Part shown: piece after piece, positions 23,774-34,000 of the stretch
How the letters are laid out: each line of letters begins with the position of its first letter
How positions within the stretch are numbered: the first letter of the stretch is position 1
NCBI GenBank assembly: GCA_009363875.1
Contig: CM018681.1
Span: 41,718,010-41,782,009 of the forward strand
Length of the DNA: 64,000 bases
Source of the DNA: Mikania micrantha
Taxonomy: Eukaryota > Streptophyta > Magnoliopsida > Asterales > Asteraceae
Reading direction: 5' to 3'
Program-made: the position numbers and the translations under genes
Notes under the pieces: generated by a model
Seen by the model: the letters and a program-made list of their open reading frames with translations, nothing else
Told to the model about the DNA's origin: nothing
The model's database searches: none

Positions 23774-24420
23774 TTAGACTTCGGTGGAAATTGGGACTCT
23801 CATTTGCCAGTGATCGAATTCCCCTACAATAACAGTTAGCACATCAGCATTGGATGTGCGCCATTCGAGGCTCCTTATGGTCGAAAATGTCGATCACCGG
23901 TCTGTTGGACTGAAGTGGGAGATAACCGAATAACTGGACCAGAGCTTATTCAAGAGACTACTGATAAGATTCCCCAGATTCAACAAAGGCTACAAGCAAC
24001 TAGAAGCAGACAAAAGAGCTACGCCGACAAACGGTGCAAGCCGTTGGAACTCCAAGCGGAGACCGCGTCATGTTAAAGGTATCCCCATGGAAAGGCGTAG
24101 TCTGTTTTGGAAAGAAAGGCAAATTAACACCACGATACGTGGACTATTCGAAATCATTGAACGTATTGGTCCTATGGCGTATAGACTAAGGATACCAGAT
24201 GAACTTAGTGGTGTGTATGACGTGTTTCGCATCTCCAACTTGAAGAAATGCCTTGCTAACAATTCACTCACCATACCTGTTGAAGAAATTCAAGTGGACG
24301 AACATTTACACTTTATTGAAGAACCTTTGGAGATTATGGATCGTAAGGTTAAACAACTGAGGCGAAGCCGTATTCCGATTGTCAAGGTTCGATGGATCAC
24401 ATGAAGTCCAAGTATACCCC
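23774..24420 (+). pseudogene. Element B integrase C-terminus and chromodomain remnant
   Basis: Starts at the FGGNWDSHLPVIEF block that follows the catalytic glutamate, so the catalytic core is absent. A shifted frame at 24087-24404 gives the linker and chromodomain start (EEPLEIMDRKVKQL, PIVKVRW), which ends in a TGA where a deletion has removed the tryptophan-rich end. Not functional. Confidence 0.8.
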
Positions 24421-24458
24421 ACTGTTTACAGAGGAATCCGTACCGGATAACGATTCTT

Positions 24459-24494
24459 AAATTTCGGGACGAAATTTCTCTAACAAGGGGAGAC
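24459..24494 (+). other. Pre-PPT hairpin and polypurine tract of element B
   Basis: AAATTTCG-GGA-CGAAATTT (24459-24477), then AACAAGGGGAGAC ending at the LTR. Compare A, where the stem has a T-A pair in place of the C-G pair. Confidence 0.75.
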
Positions 24495-27400
24495 TGTAAC
24501 ATTAGAGCTGGAAACGTAACCGGAACAGTGATATGCACAGTAACTTGCACAGTAACTCAGGTACAAAATATGTTTAATTTTTGTATGCTATTATCATGTA
24601 ATGCTTGACACACAACTATTACGCAATCATTTCATAAACATGATTCGAACTCACCGTTTAACAGTCAAAAACATGTCTGACAATACAAGACTGTCACATG
24701 AATGCTTGTTAGGATACTATTATGTATAAACGTACGTGAGGATTTACAGAACAAAACAATAACGGACGTCATTATGGGAATGCTAAAGGGACGGATTATT
24801 CGTATAAGTGACGATCTGTACGAATATATCTTAAAGTTTAACATTCTGAATGATGTCTAATAATTAGAAAACCATATTGAAAAGTGTAGTTATCGTCGTA
24901 TTCGTACGGGTGACGATTCGAACGAATACGCGCGACAACTATACTATTCGATTAAAGTAGTAGAATAAATATTTCTGAAAATTTAAATAAACAGAAGATA
25001 TTTAATTAATTTACTAGGAATTACCACCTAAAATAAATTTATAAACTTTACTTTTAGTACCGTAACGTTTAGTTACGAAAACGGAATGAAAACGACGCTT
25101 CTACGCGAAACCGAGTGAAAGCAAATGGAACTGAACATACCCGGGTATACTGAAACCATTTATTATGGCATTCAATGCCATAACCACCACCACCAAGCAG
25201 CCACCATCACCCCAAAATAGTTTCTTTCTCTCTCCACATTCTCTCTCTAGAATCCCCAACACTATCTTCTTCATTTCTCAATCAAATCAAGCCGTTTTGG
25301 TGTATAAACGATCACCACATCACGTAGATCTTGAAAGTACAGACAATCGGAGCTTTGAACCATTTGATTTGAGGTAGATTGGCATTCTTTATTACGATTT
25401 TAGGGTTTTCAAAACCCTATAGTCGACCACCTCTTTAGCCAGTTAAAACACCTCAAAATCTTAGGGAAATCAAACATTAACACTTTAGGATGATGTAGGA
25501 ACAAACACCACTTCAATACCTAGTGATTACGCTTGAAAATCCATGGCTACCCATGCTGAGTTCAAACAGGCCGAATGAGCCTCATTAGATGGGTCGAAAG
25601 GCCTGTAGGCCGAACCAGCTAACCCTTCGGCTGAAGAACCACCCATTATCTTAGCCAAGTCCATGCGGCCCAAGTCTCCTTCAGCTAGACTGATTCGGTC
25701 CAGATCTCATTCGATCGGGGTACCCCCATTCATCCAAGCTAGGTTTGGTCAGCCACTCTATTCGGCCATGATCATCATTCGGCCGCCCCTCTCATTCGGC
25801 CAAACCCCTTTCGGCGAACTTACACTCGGCCAATCTGTTTCGGCCTAAGCTCCATATGGCCAAGACCACATTTGGCCAAGTGCCTAAGCACAGCCATTCG
25901 GCTAGGCTACATGATCGGGATTATGGGAAACTATGTGCATGGGATGCGCGGGGTGAACATGGGTGTGTGTGTTAGTGCATTTTTTGTGTGAAACCTGCAT
26001 TTAATGTGTGAACCTGGCTTGTTGTATATGAAATCATAGTCTGTTGAATATGATTAAGGGTTCGGCTAAAGATCCAAGAAGGTTTGGCTATGATTGATGG
26101 CTAAAAGGTTTGGTGGTCACATGGTTTAAGGTTTGGCAAACCTATTGGTAAACCTATAGGTTTGGCAAACCTTTTGGCAAACTTATTGGCAAACCTTTGG
26201 CAAACCTTTTGAAACCTATATATAGGTAGACTTGGAGATCTAGAGCTCACAATTCACACACACAAAGTCAAATTCTCTCTCAAGCTCAAGATTAAGACTC
26301 TCTTCATCTTTGTTTCTTTTGATCGTTCAAGTGTTGTATTTTCACGTTTATTGTTTGTAAACACTTGGATATCAATGAAGAATTCAGATTAATGATCTTT
26401 TACATTGTCATTGTTGATTCAAATCTAGTTGTAAACGGATTCCGCACGTTTATGATCGAATCTTAGAATTTCGTGATCGATTCTTCAAATCTACAGTGTG
26501 CATGGGAAAGATATTTAGGGTTTCTAGAATTCTAAGTGGATGCTAAAGGTTCATGTCATTGTTCAACAATCTAGCATTTTAAATTAAAATAGATGCTAGA
26601 CATGGGGTTGGTTAATGGGGTTAAATTGTGGGTTATTGCATGTGGGGTGGTTTAAGATGCATGAGTTTATGATAAGAAACCATGATTAGGGTTTACAACA
26701 ACAAGGCCTTTCAAAATCATTTTGACATATAAAAGGTAAGCTTTAACAAAACAAATGGTCTAAACTTATTAAGTTGAGGCACATACTACAAAGATTAAAA
26801 CTACTTTCATTCATAGGATCTGAGATCTAGAAGTTGAGTAGAAATCACGAAATCAATTAAGTCCGAGAGTTAGTTCATGACTAACACCTAATACTTAGAG
26901 ATTTCTATGCAATTACATAGCTAAGTTAGAGAGCCCTGTTGGATTCTCTAAGATGAGTTATACACTAAATTGATGTAGAAACCATGGAAATACAAGGATC
27001 TAACAAAGGCCTTAGGGTTAATTGAATGAAATTAACCTAAGTCTAACAAACTAAATTTAATTATTTTATAATTAAATAAAATGACTTATAAACTCTTTAT
27101 TTGAAGTGTTTCAAAGTAAAAGAAATTGAATTGTAAACTTTATTAAATTAAATTAAATGATTTCTAGCTAAATGTTTAACTAAAATTGAATTATTTAAAT
27201 GTGTTAATTAAAGACTTGTAATGATTGCTTATGGGATAAGGGTTTATAAACGGGTAATACATCTAGAATAACTAGAGAGACATAGAAACACACTAGCAAC
27301 ATAGGACACATAGTTGCACGCCAACCATTGTGTTGACTTTTTTTCTTGCATGCTTTCTCAGGTGACATACAGAAGTACGCTAAGGCTCAGGAATGCATGC

Positions 27401-27704
27401 TAGGATGCCCAGTTAGAGGACCTAATAGTTTTTGGGAAGCACATATTTTTGTGGATTACTGTGAATCACTTTTGATATCTTGTATACTTACAAGATAGTA
27501 AACTTATGATTCTGTTGATAGATTTACTCAGTTAAATTATCAAACATTGACAATTGTAATTTAACTTTGTAATCCTAGTTTAATGTCATTCTGCTTTAGT
27601 TATTCTCAACATGGATGCTATGTAAACAATCTGATCATCACGATTATCAAACATTCCCAATATCACGCCCCGTGGACCTTCCGCCCGACGGGACACACGA
27701 TCCG
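24495..27704 (+). repeat. 3' LTR of element B, with a nested solo LTR
   Basis: Starts TGTAACATTAGAGC. U3 has two clear dyads: TATTCGTA/TACGAATA (24797-24826) and CGTATTCGT/ACGAATACG (24897-24930), each with a TGACGAT centre. The leader has GAAAGTACA (about 25334) and donor 1 GAG/GTAGAT (GT at 25374), followed by a TTCGGCC array (25560-25910). A deletion after about 27320 has removed donor 2, array 2 and the donor complement together; the branch point and acceptor (AG at 27360-27361) remain. A 526-bp foreign solo LTR is inserted at 25970. The final 30 bp are missing. Confidence 0.82.
25970..26495 (+). mobile_element. Solo LTR of the gag-only (TR-GAG) family
   Basis: Starts TGTTAGTGCAT and ends TTCAAATCTACA, the reverse complement of the LTRs at 56172-56810 and 61505-62143. 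It is flanked by a perfect 5-bp duplication GTGTG (25965-25969 and 26496-26500). It is shorter than those LTRs (526 against 639 bp), mainly in the CGAACC-repeat region, here changed to GGTTTGGCAAACC. This shows a second, older transposition of the family. Confidence 0.88.
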
Positions 27705-27793
27705 AGATTGGCCTCCTGGTTGTGGTCGTGCTACAAGTAAGAAATCATGCTTATGGGAGTGATTGATAGAGCTTAACCTTTATGGGAAGTTAT
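27705..27793. other. Short unique flank left of the tandem unit
   Basis: Sequence between the broken end of element B and the C/D unit. It ends with GTTAT, the duplication repeated at 48850-48854, so 27705-27793 and 48855 onward were once adjacent. Confidence 0.6.
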
Positions 27794-27985
27794 TGTAACA
27801 CCCCAATTTTCTAATACAAGTATTTGAATTCTACGTACGAGTAACGGGTAAGTAACTTGCTAGAAAAGGGACGAAAAATGACTGAGTTCAGGTCTCAAAG
27901 TCGGGTACTCGAATTTAAGTTCGAATACACTAGTTCTCGAAAACCAAGTATTCGAAATCCACAATTTCTAGTACAAGACACTGCC

Positions 27986-27994
27986 TATAAATAG
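27986..27994 (+). promoter_or_regulatory. TATA box, LTR 1
   Basis: TATAAATAG, the plant consensus. Identical sites are at 39508-39516 in LTR 2 and 46736-46744 in LTR 3. It should position transcription about 30 bp downstream. Confidence 0.75.
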
Positions 27995-28339
27995 TAGTGC
28001 CTTGGGAAACGTGCTAACCTTTGTCTGGAAGCACAGTCTCTCGAGTATACGAAGGGGATTTCCAGAACTCCAAGAAACGAGCTTTTGTTCGACCAAACAA
28101 AGGAAGAAACGCACGGGATTCTACCAGGAGAATCAGCTACCTTCAAGTAAGTGATTCATATATATAAAGCTAGATTTTTATACAAAAGTTAGGATAGTTA
28201 TATAAAAAGGGAACTTATGCATAAAGCTCACACCTTTATGCATAAAGTTCGGAACTCTGAGGTTCCAGTGTGTAGATAACACCCTAAGGAACCTACAACT
28301 AGCTTCCCAAAGTCTTATATGAATTTCTGAGACGTTTAA

Positions 28340-28590
28340 TGATGAAATGATGAGTACACGAAATCAGGTATAGAGGGTACTCGAAATCATACATTGTTAT
28401 TTCGAATATATTGTTATTTCGAGTACATGACTGTTTCGAATACAAGGATACTTCGTGTACAGCGCATTTCGAGTACAAGGGCCATTTCGTGTACACATGC
28501 TACTTCGAATACACTTAATGATTTCGAGTACAATCCATTTCGTGAACTCCAGGAATTTTGTGTACATGGGTTTCGAGTATGGGGTGTGTA
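28340..28590 (+). repeat. TTTCGAGTACA degenerate repeat (array 1 of C/D LTR)
   Basis: TTTCGNNTACA-type units, about 15-20 bp apart, with CGTGTACA and CGAGTACA variants. It lies between donors 1 and 2 and recurs in LTR 2 and LTR 3. Confidence 0.72.
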
Positions 28591-29429
28591 ATGAACCTCC
28601 AGTGTTTCGGATACTTAGCTAAGATTCGGGAACTTGAGTTTATAATGGGGACTAGTTGGTTATGAGGACTTAGAATAATTTCTAAGTCTAAGAATGTGAT
28701 GTAATGGGATGATGTAATGATGTAGATTCCTTGAGTCCTAGCTAAGGAGTTCGGCTAAGGAAAACAAGAGTCTACTATCAGGTGAGTTCTAGACGCCCTC
28801 TTTTATGTTTGATCTTTTGGGCTGACATGCATGCTTATTGTGATGTCTATGATGTTATGTGCTTATGATGATGATGAACGAATGACGATATGCCCTGACT
28901 ATATATGCATGTTTATGTGTTAGCATGGTGTATGCATGAAGGTATGCTAATTATGATGAATGCATGATAAAAGAGTTATGATGATAAATAGCATGACATG
29001 ATAATGATGCTAGCATATGATATGATGATGACTTTATGATCACATGCTTCATGACGATAACTATGAGAATAGTTAAAGGGATATGGCAAGGTCCTAGGTG
29101 GCTAGGATGATAGTATGATACCATGATGTTATGATATGATAACGATGCTAGTATGTTATGATGGTATGATGAAATGATGCTAGTATGTTATGATGGTATG
29201 ATGAAATGAGGCTAGTATGACATGCCTAAGATGCCATGATTAACCCGATGAATGATGTCATAATGCTAGCATGAAATGTATGAGGATTGTGATGAATGAC
29301 GGTATGATGCTAGTGTATTATGTATGATGAATGAATGATGTCCCTATACGTGCTATAGGATATGTGAGAATGATGATGCTCCGGTACTTGTACCGGGTGA
29401 ATATGAATGATGACCTTATTGTATCAGGA

Positions 29430-29690
29430 TACGAACAGCCGATCGGGCTATAAACATGGAGTCGACCGGACTATAAACAAGAGAGTCGACCGGACTATAA
29501 ACATGGAGCCGACCGAGCTATAAACACGGAGCCGATCGGGCTATAAACATGGTAAGAGCCGATCGGGCTATAAACTTGCTAAGAGTCGATCGGACTATAA
29601 ACATGGTAAGAGTCGATCGGACTATAGACATGGTAAGAGTCGATCGGACTATACACATGGTAAGAGTCGATCGGACTATAAACATGGAGC
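29430..29690 (+). repeat. TCGATCGGRCTATAAACATGG minisatellite (LTR 1)
   Basis: About ten units of 20-28 bp. Early units are GAGTCGACCGGACTATAAAC-like; later ones add GTAAGA. Homologous arrays are at about 40960-41215 and 48188-48440, with point differences between LTRs. Each unit holds CTATAAAC, a TATA-like core. Confidence 0.88.
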
Positions 29691-30101
29691 CTGTGCCGGC
29701 ATAAGCCCACTGTTCGTATGGAGACAGTGGAACGTAAGACGATGATGGAAATGATGATATGTGCTAAGGTTATGGACTATGTGTATGAAATGATGTTTAT
29801 GATATGTATGTTTAATGTTGTTTTACGAAAACTAGAACTCACCAGCGTAAGCTGACTTGATTTAGCATGTATGTCAGGTTAAAGCTATGGTAAGAGAAGG
29901 CATACAGCTCGGGCATCAATCCAGACGATCCGTTGGTTTTGGCAATTCGATATGATTTTGATACAGACACTTTATTAAATTCTGTTTATCAAACTATGTT
30001 TACATTTCCGCTGCATGATTATGAAAGTTTTTAGTTTAAGAGCTATGTGTTATGATGAAAACCAACCTCTGCGAGGCGCCCGGTTTCGGGGCCTCACAAG
30101 T

Positions 30102-30114
30102 TGGTATCAGAGCC
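30102..30114 (+). other. Primer binding site, initiator-Met tRNA (element C)
   Basis: TGGTATCAGAGCC, three bases after LTR 1. A non-coding leader of about 315 bp follows to the gag ATG at 30431. Confidence 0.92.
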
Positions 30115-30430
30115 ATAGTTTGAGAGATCTTAGCATCCCAAATGCTAAGACTTAAACTGAGAATGGGATTAAGTGATGCGGATTGCCAACCACGGATGAA
30201 CGGATGCCACGAGCTGAATGTTATGTATGAGTTAAGGGTTAGATGTAAGGTTATGTATGTAGTTAATGTCATGCAAATTGAAGAGATGGGATGGGAAACG
30301 TTTAGAGCCTATGAGTTGGGTAAATGGTTAATAGCACTTGATCAACGTCATTAACGATTTACAAAGCTTATTTCGTGCTAAACTGATTCCTATACTAACT
30401 CATCAATTGTTGCATCCTGTAGATAGTTAG

Positions 30431-31088
30431 ATGGCTGGACAAAAGGGTAGACCACGTAAGCAACCACAGAAACCTGAAGAACCACGTGTCGAGAGTGAAG
30501 AACCCGTCAATGAAGACGACCACGAGCACAACGAGCAACCTGAGATTGAAGATGAGTTTACTCTAGAGCCTATTGTGGTGAAGGCTATTTCTGATGAGGT
30601 CTGCAAAATCATGGGTGAAAAAATACCAGCCTTGATTGCTAAGGCACTGAAGGATGCTCTAAAAGACAAGTCTGAAGGAACTAAGGAGAGTACTAAAGAA
30701 GATGAGGTGGTGATCATCGAGACTAAGAGCGGCGACTCTATGACTGGGAAACTGAAGGGCTGTGACTACAAGTCCTTCAAAGGATGCAACCCACCGACCT
30801 TCGATGGTAAGAAAGATGATGTGGCCACCTGCCACTGGATATCTGCTATGGAGGTTGTTATTTCCATCAGTGAGTGCTGAATTGATCAAGCTGTCAAGTT
30901 TGCAGCTCACTCCTTTGTCGAGGTGGTGCTTCACTGGTGGAACACCATTAAGCAGTCAAGGCTGCAGCCGATATGGATAAGATGACTTGGGATGATCTAA
31001 AGGAACTGGTCACTAAGCAGTTCTGTCCCAAGAATGAGCTGGATAAGGTAGAAAGGGAGTTTCTGGTGCTGAAAGCGGGAAGTCTGAA
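30431..31088 (+). pseudogene. Element C gag, 5' part (broken)
   Basis: ATG at 30431 begins a charged, acidic N-terminus (MAGQKGRPRKQ) followed by the start of the retrotransposon gag capsid domain (FKGCNPPTFDGKK). A TGA at 30878-30880 stops it after 149 codons. Element D has the same TGA (42400-42402), so it was present in their common ancestor. Further breaks are a 1-bp deletion near 30957, where D has one more C, and the solo LTR insertion at 31089. The reading frame continues at 35383: removing the 4289-bp insert plus one duplication restores the phase seen on either side. Confidence 0.9.
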
Positions 31089-34000
31089 TGTCACACCCCA
31101 GGCCGGCGGGAACGGATCGGGTTTTCCCGTCGGGCGGAAGGTTCCCGGGGCGCAATATCTTGGAGTGATAATCAAATGATCAGATTGTATACATTGCACA
31201 TGAGATGTAATTGAGAAATGCTAAACATGACATGAAATAGAATTACAAAGTTAAATTACATTGTACATCATAATTTAACTAAGTAAATCTAATCAAAAAG
31301 AATCAGTGAGTTTATATCTTGAACTGTACAAGATATACAAAAATGATTCACTGTGTTGTCATTCAAAAGTATGCAATCAAAAGAAAGCTAGGTCTTCTAT
31401 GAGTCCACTAGCTATGTACTTGCATGTAATATCTACTCCTGTCCGTCACCTGAGAAAACATGCATTTAAAACAAGTCAACACTAGGTTGGTGAGTTCATA
31501 ATATTTGTAATTGAAAATCATTGAAATTGTCATGCAAACATTCACATTGTCATAATTGTAACTTGAAATACTTGTTTCACCCAATGGTCTCTCCTTAGTT
31601 GTATGTACAAGTAGGATATCATCTGATTAAGTATGCTTATATATAGGGAATCACGAAAGGGTCACCCCAGACGCTATCCCACCACATACTTAGTCAAATT
31701 CCACACCACTTGCGATACAACTAAAGATATCCATTCCCAAATCCGTGTGATTGTCACTCCTGAATCCCATGTGTTCACCTGTATAGAATAATTTGATGTT
31801 GTATTTGTAGTTATCAATTGTAGTTTAGATAACTTTCATATATTAAGGATGTTAGATTCATTAAATCTGATCCTTTTATTATTCTATTGTGATGGTGAGT
31901 TAACTGATGATACACTTTTAAATATAAAGTGTGTGAGTTAATCTCTTGCAACTTGTTTTTGGATATCAGTGCATAGAGCCTAAACTGAACCCATTGAAAT
32001 CCTCACGTAATCAGATTTCAATGCATTCAGTTTATCCCTACCACTCTGTATACGTATTGTCCTCAACATAGACTGTTATTAGTAGTGTGACATGAGAGTA
32101 GATCACTTTCTCAAACTACCAAACAACTGTATCTAAGTTGGATTAATTACTTATCACTGCATATTAATATCACCATGCGTCGCTTTCCAGAACCTGACTT
32201 GAAGTCGCCCTGTCACCGATCATACGTTACCGGCCAAATGAATCGTTACGATCAACATACTAGCCCTACAAGCTAGAGGTTTGTCAAACCTATGGTACCA
32301 TTATGCTATCGTCGGTTTAATCACATCAAACTAACTGGTCAGCGAATTAAAGGGTCTTACATGATCTCAACATTTGGCACATGATTGAAAAGATATAATA
32401 CTACAGATCAACAGTAACTAATTGTAATTGTGTTCTCTTGTATTGTCGTGTTCCTTGTACTGTGTTTATCCATGGCATTAACAAAATTGAATAAGAACTT
32501 GTCTTATTATATTATGTTAATCATTTGAGAGAATGATGCTGTTTCATGAAGTTACGTTATCATGATTATCATTCTTTGTTCCTTGTTTTCCTTGTAACAT
32601 GTATTGAATTGAGAAGCTAAGTGTTATGAGAACGAGTCTTATTACACTTACTTGATTCTTGTAACGAATGATGTGATGAAGATGTATTATCATCATATCA
32701 TTCATTTGTGTATTCTTGTAATTATGTCATCCTGTTTCCTTGTAATTGATTCTATGTCATTTATCGTAAGAATAACTAAATATTGTAGAATTTAATCCTA
32801 CAACTAAGTTATTCTATTGTATTGATAAGTCATAATATAATGAAATCATTATTTACTTATCTTCAATTGTCATCTTGTAATCATTCAAGCATGCATACAA
32901 TGATTTATGATAATAAACATTTTTATATCAAATAATCAAAGTATAAGTCATATGTAAGCAAAACTTTTAAATACATAAAAGTAAAGCATGTTTCTCAGCC
33001 CCGATAATTGAAAATCAATTAAGATTAGAGAAAAGGGGCATATGAACTCACCTTGTAGTTGTTGAGGGTTGACTTAGCTTATATGTGAATGCACGCGCTC
33101 TCGTTTGAATTCGTTGTGTTCACGATCCTGTATTGATTTGTTGTAACTTGTAAGTATAACCTAATAGACTTTTGGGTGTGTATGTGTGGGTGTTATCCCT
33201 AAGTTGGCTTTCACGCGTAAGACTTGGTCATGATCACCGTTCGGTCTCTTATGCAGGTTTTAAGTTAAAAACCTTATGAGTTATTATCTTGTAATCTTTC
33301 ACTTGACTCATTCTTGTAATTGTACACTTTGATCTTATGAAATATGTTAAACCCGAAGGTTTGAAGTGATGTGTAGACCGAACTATGTGACCAAGTCCTA
33401 TGTTGGGCCTCTAGGTCATTTGTTGGGCCCTAGGCCCAAACCTATGGGCCTTGGTCTGTTCTTGAACCACCAAGAGTGTTAGACCATTTTGGAACATGTG
33501 AATCAGTGATATACAGTGTGGAAATACGAAAACTTGGTCAATTGCTAAGAAACCTAATGAATAGGTGGCCTTGTGACCTCCATTGGGCCACGATGAGAAA
33601 CTGTTGGGCCCGAAGTGGGCCCAGGCAAGCTTTGTCGGGCCAAAGGTTAGAATGAACTGTAGGAACCATGGTTGGGCCAAAAATAGGTGGTTGTCCAAGA
33701 TAATGACAAAGTGGCTCCAAAAAGGGAGGACAAAGGCCTCAAAGTGGCCTTGAATCACATTTTGTGGGCCATGGGCCAAACTAGATGGGCCCCAAGGGAT
33801 TTCACTCAGGCCCTGAGCACAATAAGTGTTGGGTCAACATGGGCCTGGATCAATTGGGCCGAAACTATTGTGGGCCCAATTCAAGGGAAATATGGGCCAT
33901 TTGGGCTTGTGTGAGTTATAGTTGGCCGAATAAGAGCCTTGGCCGAATAAGGTCTTTGTCGAATGGCCCAAGCATCGAATGAAGGTGGTGCGGTCGAATG

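Larger units (their letters stand above)
21272..27704 (+). mobile_element. Element B: defective chromovirus of the element A group
   Basis: Sense element with the end of a 5' LTR (21272-21668), PBS, broken gag and pol and a nearly complete 3' LTR (24495-27704). The internal region is only 2.8 kb, since capsid, protease, half of RT and most of integrase are deleted. The 5' LTR is cut by the antisense LTR fragment to its left; the 3' LTR lacks about its last 30 bp. With both outer ends lost, no duplication can be read. It is clearly related to A (same gag N-terminus, knuckles and chromodomain) but its LTR has diverged strongly. Confidence 0.82.
27794..30098 (+). repeat. LTR 1 (5' LTR of element C)
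   Basis: Starts TGTAACACCCC and ends GGGCCTCACA. Parts in order: TATA box (27986-27994), donor 1 CAA/GTAAGT (GT at 28147), TTTCG-TACA array (28340-28590), donor 2 CAG/GTGAGT (28781-28792 with the paired arm), ATG-rich repeats (28850-29370, including two copies of a unit with GATGCTAGTATGTTATGATG near 29145-29220), TCGATCGG minisatellite (29430-29690), donor complement CTAGAACTCACC (29832-29843), branch point CTGAC and acceptor GTCAG (AG at 29876-29877). No gene. Confidence 0.92.

Noticed and set aside
29430..29690. Possible CRISPR-like array
   Set aside because: Units are head-to-tail without unique spacers and lie within a plant LTR.
30036..30354. ORFs on both strands between LTR 1 and gag, repeated at 41558-41876
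   Set aside because: They fall in the LTR end, PBS and untranslated leader; the repeat in D only reflects the tandem duplication.
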